NCBI GenBank assembly: GCA_030407315.1
Contig: JALQPE010002030.1
Location: 1 to 64,000, forward strand
Source: Asparagopsis taxiformis
Lineage: Eukaryota > Rhodophyta > Florideophyceae > Bonnemaisoniales > Bonnemaisoniaceae
Length of the DNA: 64,000 nt
Direction of reading: 5' to 3'
Position numbers and translations under genes: made by a program
The notes under the pieces: model-generated
Told to the model about the DNA's origin: nothing
The model's input: only the letters and a program-made list of their open reading frames with translations
Database searches by the model: none
Part shown: positions 55,600 to 64,000 of the stretch, piece by piece
Layout: each line of letters opens with the position of its first letter
How positions within the stretch are numbered: the first letter of the stretch is position 1

Positions 55600-56660
55600 T
55601 AGTTTGGCAATACTCAATCCGGCGTTGCTTGCTTTCCAGATTGAGTTTTGCTCGACTAATTCCCATATGACAAATTTTTGACGCCCCTGCAGATTTCACT
55701 CTAGTTTACGAATATGCTGGTAATTACAATGTAATTGAAGTAATTGTAATTATATTTTTTGGAGCATACTAGATTCTCGAGACCGACTCGCTGGCGAGAT
55801 AATTACTTTCCGTAATTAGTAGTTGAAATTGACACTCAATTGCAATTACTTCAATTACAATGTAATTACCGCCAGATTTGGAAACTAAAGTGAATTCCAT
55901 GGGGGGCTCAAAAAATTTGTCATACCGGAATTGGTCGAGCAGAACTCAATCCGGCCTAGTCCGTTTCCCGGATTGAGTTTTACTCGACCAATTCCGGTAT
56001 GACAAATTTTTTGAGCCCCCCATGGAATTCACTCTAGTTTCTAAATATGCTGGTAATTACATTGTAATTGAAGTAATTGCAATTCAGTGTCAATTCCAAC
56101 TACCAATTACGGAAAGTAATTATCTCGCCAGCGAGTCAGTCTCGAGAATCTAGTGTGCTCCAACAACTGTAATTGCAATTACTTCAATTACATTGTAATT
56201 TCCAGCATATTCGGAAACTAGAGTGAAATCTACAGGGGGGTTAAAAAAATTTGTCATACCGGAATTGGTCGAGTAAAACTCAATCCGGGAAACGGATTAG
56301 GCCGGATTGAGTTTTGCTCGACCAATTCCGGTATGACAAAATTTTTGACCCTCCCATGAAATTTGCTCTAGTTTCTGAATATGGTGGTAATTACATTGTA
56401 ATTGAAGTAATTGCAATTGAGTGGCAATTTCAAGTACTAATTATGGAAAGTAATTATCTCGCCAGCGAGTCGGTCTCGAGAATCTAGTATGCTCCAAAAA
56501 TTGTAATTACAATTACTTCAATTACATTGTAATTAACGGCGTATTCGTAGACTAGAGCGAAATCTGCGGAGGGGCCAAATATTTGGCATACTGGAACTGG
56601 TCGAGCAAAACTCAATCCGGACTAGTTTGCTCCCCAGATTGAGTTTTGCTCGACTAAGTC
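55600..56660. repeat. Three adjacent foldback/MITE units of about 335 bp
   Basis: Boundaries are the palindromic CTCAATCCGG...GGATTGAG spacers near 55,620, 55,957, 56,290 and 56,626. Each unit has long imperfect inverted ends (tactcgaccaattccggtatgacaaa, ctctagtttc, aattacattgtaattgaagtaatt). The middle (ggaaagtaattatctcgcca...) is in one orientation in units 2 and 3 and inverted in unit 1. The spacers also alternate in orientation. No coding capacity. Confidence 0.85.
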
Positions 56661-56783
56661 GAGTATGAAAAAACGGCGTCAGGAGGTTCCGAACGGTGTA
56701 TTGCCCCTCTCTTCGTCTTCCTGGACAAGCGTGTGTCTCAAGTAAACCAGTATCCAATATGGTATGTTGGTTTTCTAGTGAAG

Positions 56784-58056
56784 TGGGTCAACGATAGTGC
56801 ACCATGGTGCACTATCGTTGACCCATTTCTCAATCATCTTTGCACATCCTTTCACCCGTGCTTCTTCTCCCTATACAACCACTACTCGTGGGTGACGGTG
56901 AAGCTCTCCAGTTCTACAGCTGTTTACGAATGTGCAAGCAAAACTACTAGTAGTAAGTAGCTTCTCATCCATATGGATGAGAAGTAGATTTGCCTGAGAA
57001 TATTCTCGGGTATCTCGCCAAAGGCGTCCGGTGGACCTCTTCTCACCAATTGGTACTGGAGGTACCGGATGGTTAAACATCCGGCACCTCCCGTACTTCT
57101 GCTTTCCGTGATTGCTCTAAACCTGACGAGGTCACAAAGGGTTCTGTCCTTCAGGCGTGCTGCCGGTTTCTGTCTTCGAAGACATGGAAAGAACAGGAGT
57201 TGATCGACTCGTGTTCTTTCCATGTCATCTTATCCTACACTCTGGATAGTCCTGGAAGTATTTCTTCGGGAACAGAGAACCGATCAGACTACTGCTTCCG
57301 ATACCGTTTCATATCCTCTACATCCATGTGCGCTAGTCTATCCTGTCTCAAAGTATGAATTTGGAGAATGCGAGGTACAGAAGCTCATGGGAAGCTGGTT
57401 TCGGCCTCTTACCGCTGGTGTTTGAAAGGTCTGTCTCATCCACAACTGTACTCCTGAACTATAGTTCAGGAGTACAGTTGTGGGTGAGAGCATATATGCT
57501 CCATCAACTTTTCTACTCGTTCTATTACACATGGTGGTCCATCTTTCCTCGATGGCGGACCTTTTTCTATCACCACTAGAGGAAATAGACACCCTCCGAG
57601 GGCAGGCTAGCAATCTATTACTACTCGGTACAATATTGTTCATATAAATTTATATATTGCTAACAATATATGTGCCCTTCTCTACTTTCCCACCTCACAC
57701 AACATCAAAACATTAAATCTTTACGTGAAAGTCTTTTCTGCTCTGCTCCCTGATAATAACTCGTTCCATCTATACGTACTTACACTCTAATATCTTTTTG
57801 TGCTTTTTAACCACTACTTGTACATCCCTCTTTACACATGTGTAAAGAGGGATGTACAAGTATGGAATATGCATATTCCATACCGCGTTCTTTCGACTTC
57901 ATCCTTCTGATTTCATTCTCATTCTCCGAACATCTTTGTTCTTTCACTGTACTCACGGCGCATGGTGCGCTGTAAGATTTGTGACCATCTTGGACGTCTT
58001 CATTTGCTGTGCGGCCGCACATGGCGGACAATTGTGCCGGCACAATTGTCCGCCAT
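56784..58056. repeat. Cluster of perfect and near-perfect palindromes
   Basis: Perfect palindromes without spacer: 56,784-56,825 (42 bp), 56,961-56,984 (24), 57,440-57,483 (44), 57,815-57,862 (48), 57,860-57,883 (24) and 58,021-58,056 (36). Imperfect: 57,058-57,091 and 57,181-57,226. Short partners of 10-14 bp lie 24-33 bp from most of them (57,001; 57,049; 57,177; 57,494; 58,014). No coding frame spans the cluster. Similar pairs are at 22,399-22,452 and 61,302-61,368. Confidence 0.92.
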
Positions 58057-58748
58057 TTTTTGAAATAGAAAAAAGTGCGCGCTTTGGTAAATTTCCCGTC
58101 CTTCCAGCCCTTCAAACACCTTCTTTGATGGTACTTTACCAGTCAAATCAGTACTACAATCCATCTATACTGCTGGTTTGCATCCATTACACTACAACAA
58201 AAATCCATACAATATGATGGAAAAAACCTGTGTATACATTGGTAGAATCTACTTCAGACTATGGAATTATTCCAGTCTTTCGACTGCTTCAAACCAGTGT
58301 CGGGTCTGGTTGAAAACCAGTGGGTAGGCTGGTTTCAACCAGCTGATGTGCTGGTTTCCAACCAGCACTCACTGTGCCAACAACCAGCCTACCCTCTGGT
58401 CATATTCCATCACCAAAACTGGTATACTCCACTTCATTGGCTGGTCAAAATCCAGATCACCTCCTGAAATTAACCAGCACAGTACGCTGGATCATAACCA
58501 CTGTCCGACCCACCGCCGTGGCCTGGTGCAAACCAGTACCCCCTGGCCAAACCATCCAAACCACTGGTTTTCAACCAGGCCACTCGTACTGTACAAGCAC
58601 TGGAATTTCACCAGCAAATTTACTAAAATATTCGATGGGGCTTATCCAGAGGTTGGGGATCGTTTTAACCAGCGACGTGGCCTGGTTTTTCACCACTGTA
58701 CGAACTAAATTCTGGGCTGGAAAACTAGCCATTTTTGCTCATGCTGTG

Positions 58749-60050
58749 TCGATTCCGCTGCACGCAACGCGAGCGATCGAAGTCACCACGGGCGTTGACG
58801 GACGCTGCATTACGGTACCCGTGACTAACCTCTACGGACAGAAGTTGCTGCGTCTAGCCAATGGTGAAACGCTGGTTAAAAGGAACGTACCCTTCAGTGT
58901 GCATGTGCACAATGCCGGCACCCGCCTACAGGTCTTGCCCAAAGGCATGAAGGTGGGCGCCGAAGTGCCCAATACCGTAGGTTGCCTACAAGTGGCGCAA
59001 GAGGCGCCGACTCCGCAAGACCGACCGCCCGACGATGCGACGCGACGCAACGTTGCGACACCGCCGGACCCGCGCGAGACCGACGAAATTGCGAACGCGA
59101 CGCCGCACTGGGAGGACCTCTTACGCACGACGCCGCGCGACGAGCGAGTAGACGACGACCTACACGCGGAAATTATCGAGATATTACGCAAGCACGAGCG
59201 GATGTGGAACGGCACACTTGGATCCATCCACGCCACGGAACACCGCATCGAACTGGTTCCGGGGGCGACCCCCGTCAACCAACCGCCGTATCGCGCCGGA
59301 CACGCGTCGCGCGAAATTATCCGTACGCAAGTGGAGAAGATGCTCCGCGCTGGAGTAATCGAACCCGCTACGTCGGAATGGGCGAGCCCGGTCGTGGTCG
59401 TGCCTAAGAAGGACGGGACCTCCCGCTTCTGCATTGACTACCGCCGCTTGAACGCCGCCACCGTGAAGGACGCGTACCCGATTCCGCGCATGGACGATTG
59501 CGTCGATTCGCTCGGTAACGCGACAGTTTTCACTACGCTGGACTGCAACTCGGGATACTGGCAAATCCCAGTAGCGCACGCCGACCGCGATAAGACTACG
59601 TTTACGTCGCACGTCGGTACGTACCGCTTCCGCCGCATGCCTTTCGGACTTTCGAACGCGCCCGCGACGTTTCAGCGCGCGCTCGACATTTTGCTCGCGA
59701 ACGTGAAGTGGCAACATTGCCTTGTCTACCTGGATGACGTAATCATCTTCTCCGCCGACGTAAACGCGCACGTGCACCACGTCGACGAGATACTGGGAAT
59801 CCTCGGACGCGCAGGCGTTTCGCTGAAATTCGCGAAGACCGAGTTCTTCAAGCGCTCGGTGGACTACCTGGGACATACTATTTCGCCTGGGAAGCTCTCC
59901 ATACCGACGACGAAGTGCGATGCGCTGCGCGATGCGACGTATCCGACGACGAAAACGCAACTGCGCAGCTTCCTGGGAACTTGCAACGTATACCGCCGAT
60001 TCGTTGAAAAATTCGCGTTCGTAGCAGCGCCGCTTACGCAGCTGCTGAAG
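58749..60050 (+). pseudogene. Protease tail and reverse transcriptase of chromovirus copy 3
   Basis: Resumes the split line with HATRAIEVTTGVDGRC and runs unbroken through VVPKKDGTSRFCIDYRRLNA, TTLDCNSGYWQIPV, the HCLVYLDDVIIFSAD active site and FLGTCNVYRRFVEKF to PLTQLLK, where it is cut at 60,050. The RT is nearly the same as in copy 2 and has no stop in this part, so damage came mainly from the insertions. Confidence 0.9.
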
Positions 60051-60739
60051 CGTCTGTGTTTTCGGAAGTGGACGCGGACGTCCAGTCTCTCTAGTACGGG
60101 TCCTAGTCGGCCCCGAGATTTACTAGAACAAATGAACGTCCGCGTCCAAAAAAAATAAAAATTTTTTGGATGCGGACGTCCACTTTCTCTAGTACGTTTG
60201 GCGGAATACTAGGACCCGACATCCACGTTCTCTAGTACATACAGCGGGATCCTAGGACCCGACATCCAGTATACAATATATCAGTGAAAACCGGGAGGGA
60301 AGAAATTACAGCGGATGGTAAATTCAGGGCCCATATCGGACCGTATTTTATTCTCTCATTTACGAAACTGCTCGTATACAATACGTCTCTCTAGAATAGA
60401 AAATACATATCTGGTCAGAATAGGAAATAAATACCCCGGTTAGAATAGGAAATACGTATCCAGCCAGAATACGGAATATGTATCCAGCCAGAATACGAAG
60501 TACGTATCCAGCCAGAATACAAAATACCTGTCAGCATATCGTCGATCACCCATCTCCCTCACTATCGCGTTCTCCCTACCATCCGAACGCCATGCACCAC
60601 CATTCGCACATACTTCAAGATCACTCACGACCTAGATTACAAAAAATCCGCTCCTTCCCAATACCATCCCCGCTTTCCTCGACACCACCCCAGCCCATTA
60701 AATCATCAAGACATCAAACACAAACATGGTCAGCAAAAT

Positions 60740-61330
60740 CCTACACCACTTGAAACCCACTCTCAGTTCTATCGTATGCCCGAAAATATACACATACCAG
60801 AAACACCTCACAGCTTCATTCCCCATCTTCCTAGATCCCTTCTTCACTCTCCTTCAGTCCTGCCGTTCCTGCTTCACCACTCCTGCATCACATACAAAAC
60901 ATCAACCCCAACAGTCAGATTCAAAAGCAACGCTTACCACGACAGATATCCTAGAAACTCCCTTACTTACCTCTCATCCATCCTACACACAATACAAACC
61001 ATGATGCAAAAACCTTGCAATGAATAATCAAAGTCAGCAGTCCATATCTTCACAAAACACATCTTGGCACTCAATGAAACTTACCTTCCGTCATCAACAT
61101 TCCTGCATCATCTACACAACATCGGAATCAACCACAACAGTCAGACTCAAAACCAACCTTCCCTCGCAGCATAATTTCAAAACTTCACGTACCTCTCTTC
61201 CATCCTCCGCTCAATACACACCATGAGTCAACAGGCTTGCAATGAAAAATATCGCATCAACGGAAATAGTCAGACTCGAAACCCACGCTTCCCTCAACGC
61301 ATACCCTCGAGGGTAGAGGATGGAACGAAG
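60740..61330 (-). repeat. Reverse-oriented copy of the splice-site-bounded array
   Basis: On the minus strand a 27-nt unit (ATGATGCAGGAATG...) before GTAAGT is readable around 61,080-61,110. A 12-nt unit GATGGATGAGAG between TGTGTAG and GTAAGT is at about 60,970-60,990, identical to that at 38,656. Fewer units than the 37-38 kb copy. Confidence 0.55.
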
Positions 61331-61969
61331 GTACGTGCGCGAATCTTGATCAAGATTCGCGCACGTACAAAGCAAAGTCGGTCAAAGAATATCAGTCGGT
61401 GATCAGGGCGTAGTGGAGCCTGCGGCGTCGACCGGACAGCTTTCAGCGTCCGCTTAAGTCTTGCTGTGCATACTCGAAATCATCGCCGGCAGTGAGATTG
61501 AGTATGGCCCAAGCCATGGTCCCTGAATCCCCGAACAATGAGATCCGAATGGAGAACAACGTATATAAACATATAATGAAATATATGAGAATCCATTTGC
61601 TTTCCTTACATGATCCGTGGCATATCCGCTGTAAAGCACATTCAGATTCCACGAAGTTTGGAAATAAAAAAGTTTATTATTACAAATGAATTAATTGAAA
61701 ATTCATGTCCCAGGGCAGTCGTTCGTCCTTCCATGCACACGTTGCCAGCACGCAATGTGATGTAACAGTTGGAAATGATTGAACTCTCGGTTAAATTCCA
61801 CCGTTGGGATGTCAGCTGGAGTGAGCACAAAACTACTACCCACAAAACTACGAACGAACACGTTACATTCCAAGTCTCGAAAGCACCACAAAAATAAAAT
61901 TGGTCGCATCTGGACGGCACAGTCTCCCCTGTTCAGCTCGCAATCCTCCCTTTTGCGTCAAAACTCGAC

Positions 61970-63893
61970 ATGGAATGCAAGTATGAAGGGTGCTTCTACT
62001 ACTGCGTAGATGCTTATGCGCTCGCGCTGCATGAGCGAACGTGTCGCTACCGTTTCAACCCCTCTCCCCAACATTTCAACAACGCTCGTGTCCCTGCCGT
62101 CACCCATGAGCCTGCTCGAAACGGCGACCATGATTCCCCGCAACCCAGCTCCCCAGACCCAGAATCTGGTCGTGCTTCCTCCAGCGACTCACCCTGTGAC
62201 GCTTCACTGCTACCAACCTCAACCCCCTCCCGCGCAGACCTCCTCGTGCAATCCCTCGCCGCCAGTCTCACAACCCTCGAGTACAAGGCCGGCGCTGGCC
62301 GCGTGAGCGAAGTCATCACCATCCTACAAGACCCCGCATTCTCCCTAGAAAAGTTCAACAGCGCCGTTCGCACCGTAGAAGAATGTCGCCACGTTACCGC
62401 TTCCATGGTCGAAACACATTTCCGCACCGAAGGTTACAAGAGCCACATCATTCCAGACAAAACTGGTAAGTACTCGGCACAGCTGTACCTCCGCGACCCA
62501 GTCGACATGATCCGCAGGCAGTTAGCACTGGCTAACGACCAAAATACTCTCTTCCACCCCTCCCCACAGACCGCCCCAGACGGCACCGCAATATTTCTCA
62601 TCCCCTACACACAGAATTCGCGAAAACGCTGCACCAGGTTACTAGACAGCGCGTGCAGCTCTCGGAAGATCCACAGGTCGTATGGGCAGAGGAAACTGAT
62701 CCCACCCCTTCCTCCTTTGCCGGCCTCCTCCAAGTGTACTCCGACAAGAGCAGCACAAGCCTCAAGAGCTCCGCAATCGTCGCATACCCCATACACGTCA
62801 CACTGCTCAACTTCTCCGCCCCCCTCCGTCGCCACTGCATCCGTACCGGCCTCACCATCGTCGGGTATCTTCCGTACATTGTGAACCCTTCGTCCAACGC
62901 CTTGTTCGGTGATGAAATGCCGACAACCTCTAGTTCTGCTAGTCGCGCTCGCAAAATTGATATTCTTCATAAAGCACTCGAAAAAGTGTTTTCGTCCCTA
63001 TCCACCGCGTTCTCTTCCGGGTTCCCCTGCACAGACTCCACTGCAACTGTCCGCCAATGCTTTCCCATCCTAGCCAATTATTGCTGCGACTTTCCAGAGG
63101 CCAAAGAGCTGTCATGCACTCGCAACAGCACTACCACCACACATCCCTGCCACCGCTGCTACATCCCCGCCACTCAACTTGAATCCAGCGCGCCACACCA
63201 GCCCGCTCCCTCGATGATACACGCTCTGCACGCCAAGAGAGCGCTCAGGAGCATACAACTGCTCCGCTCGAAGCTCTCTCCCTCCTCGAACAACACTCTG
63301 TCCTCGAATCGACCGCTCTTTTACCCACCAACAGTCCCCTAGACCCCTACAACATTTTCTCCTTCGAGCCTCTGCACAATCTCCACCTCGGCATCTCAAA
63401 GCTCATCAAACAGTGCATTGTCCACCGCCTCAGCTCCCCAGACCTCACCACCACCACTGCCTCCCATTCCGGGACACCTCGCACCTTCAAGAAGGTGAAA
63501 AAATCCATCCTCGCCGGCTCAAACAGCATTCTGTCCGCTATCGAACGCGACTACTACATCACCGGTCTTCATGTCGACTTCTCCAAGGGTGAGAAGGGCA
63601 CCAATTTGAACGGCCTCTTCACGGAGGACGGCATACGCGGCATGCTCGCAGCCAAAGACTATCACCATGTCGACATGGTGTTCCCTTTCATCGCAGCATT
63701 CATTGACACATGCTGTGACGAAGTAGAGACAGCCCCCCTCACTTCCATCTGCACGCAATACTCTGACCTCGTCGCATGGGTCATGAAACGCGGTCGCATC
63801 AAGCACTGGACTGCCGCCGAACTAGAAAGCCTCCAGAACTCCATTTCCTATTTCAAACAATCAATGCTCTCCACCCTCGGCCCACACTACTGA
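61970..63893 (+). pseudogene. KDZ/Plavaka-like transposase, frame-broken and C-terminally short
   Basis: ATG 61970 opens a zinc-finger-like CKYEGC...ALHERTC (residues 3-25), then a Ser/Pro-rich linker and YLRDPVDMIRRQL. The line moves to a second frame near 62,610, which has VYSDKSSTSLKSSAIVAYPI and TIVGYLP, the YSDKT...YP(V/I)...(L/I)GYLP block of KDZ elements, then CHRCYIP. A further change near 63,230 leads to FSFEPLHNLHLGISKLIK, the D/EPxHNLHLG motif, and SYFKQSMLSTLGPHY before a TGA. Other family members continue past GPHY, so the C terminus is missing. A cut-and-paste transposase acting in the nucleus; this copy is inactive unless the breaks are sequencing errors. Confidence 0.75.
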
Positions 63894-63914
63894 GTTTGAG
63901 ATCAAAAAATGTAG

Positions 63915-63985
63915 TAAATTTACTGCCTGAGGCAGTAAAAATCACTGCCTGAGCAATGTAGTGCCTGAGGCAGTAAAATTACTAT
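63915..63985. repeat. Short repeated hairpins after the transposase
   Basis: TTTACTGCCTgAGGCAGTAAA forms a perfect 10-bp-arm hairpin, and gtgcctgaggcagtaaaat repeats part of it 40 bp later. Could be a terminator-like structure or the edge of another element. Confidence 0.5.
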
Positions 63986-64000
63986 TTTAATTTTTTCAGT

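Larger units (their letters stand above)
52816..58748. mobile_element. 5,933-bp DNA transposon with TIR CACAGCATGAGCAA and 2-bp duplication TC
   Basis: Left end CACAGCATGAGCAAttttt, right end its inverse ...TTGCTCATGCTGTG (14 bp perfect). The host chromovirus sequence is exactly rejoined by removing 52,816-58,748 plus one TC (copy 2 has the uninterrupted ...CACATCGATTCC). Both ends carry many CTGGTTTcAACCAG-like boxes within 450 bp (52,850-53,240 and 58,280-58,700), which look like subterminal transposase-binding sites. CAC-type ends, a short duplication and subterminal repeats recall CACTA/CMC elements. The interior has two unknown ORFs, three MITE units and a palindrome cluster; no transposase is recognised. 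Confidence 0.9.
48891..60050 (+). mobile_element. CpG-rich Ty3/gypsy chromovirus, copy 3, split by a DNA element and truncated in RT
   Basis: Same family as copy 2, in opposite orientation, head to head with it across a 1.43-kb spacer. LTR, primer site, Gag and protease run from 48,891 to 52,815. The rest of protease-RT resumes at 58,749 after a 5.93-kb insertion. The copy ends in the sequence for PLTQLLK at 60,050, where the KDZ-type terminus starts. RNase H, integrase, chromodomain and 3' LTR are absent. Confidence 0.9.
60051..64000 (+). mobile_element. KDZ/Plavaka-type DNA transposon, left end to window edge
   Basis: Begins with CGTCTGTGTTTTCGGAAGTG and GGACGTCC at the cut chromovirus. 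Then 43-bp units (60,175-60,270), tattctgg-type repeats (60,400-60,530), the splice-bounded array in reverse orientation (60,740-61,400), a palindrome pair (61,302-61,368), and the transposase gene from 61,970. The right end is not in the window. Confidence 0.72.

Noticed and set aside
56784..58056. Palindromes as hAT excision footprints
   Set aside because: The two arms of each pair do not share an 8-bp target duplication, and the arms are far longer than usual footprints.
62466..62569. GTAAGT...CCCCACAG pair in the KDZ transposase that would join two frames as an intron
   Set aside because: The frame restored by splicing loses the family-typical YLRDPVDMIRRQL stretch, so read-through with a later frame break fits better.

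Overview
The window is nuclear DNA from a photosynthetic eukaryote, most likely a red alga. The evidence is a plastid-type DUF1995 protein with a transit-peptide-like N terminus, an AMT-family ammonium transporter, almost intron-free genes, and dense insertion of chromoviral Ty3/gypsy elements and DNA transposons. No rRNA, tRNA or CRISPR was seen. Lineage is inferred from gene content only.

Layout. 1-482: decayed Tc1-like transposase. 3.56-5.03 kb: ammonium transporter whose single reading line is cut by four one-base frame changes. 6.48-7.40 kb: DUF1995 protein. 7.93-8.65 kb: unknown ORF. 8,699-14,336: nearly complete chromovirus with two apparently identical 412-bp LTRs and a 4-bp target duplication. 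17.24-18.67 kb: secreted glucose/sorbosone-dehydrogenase (HIPL-like) gene with one frame change. 18.8-22.5 kb: a Ty1/copia 5' end, then fragments of a Ty3/gypsy relative.

22.5-39.8 kb is built from a transposon family marked by a shared terminal sequence (CGTCTGTGTT...) and many GGACGTCC motifs. It includes a 2-kb inverted repeat around a 2.6-kb core. It also carries a gene (25.2-28.35 kb, minus) joining a DGxHR/ParB-like motif to a 2-oxoglutarate/Fe(II) dioxygenase domain. The same terminus at 60,051 leads into a broken KDZ/Plavaka-type transposase (61.97-63.89 kb), so the dioxygenase may be cargo or an accessory gene of KDZ-like elements. 39.8-47.5 kb (minus) and 48.9-60.05 kb (plus) are two head-to-head copies of one CpG-rich chromovirus. 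The plus copy is split by a 5.93-kb TIR element (52,816-58,748) flanked by a 2-bp duplication.

The observations most worth follow-up are: (1) the dioxygenase + DGxHR gene within a KDZ-like family; (2) a set of perfect 24-48 bp palindromes, mostly in close pairs, which look like scars of short inverted template switching; (3) an array of 27-nt and 12-nt units each bounded by splice-site-like sequences; (4) a MITE with its empty site in the same window. Apart from the plastid protein and possibly the transporter and HIPL genes, little here looks like host coding sequence. Several otherwise well-kept genes carry single-base frame breaks, so base-calling error must be separated from real decay.
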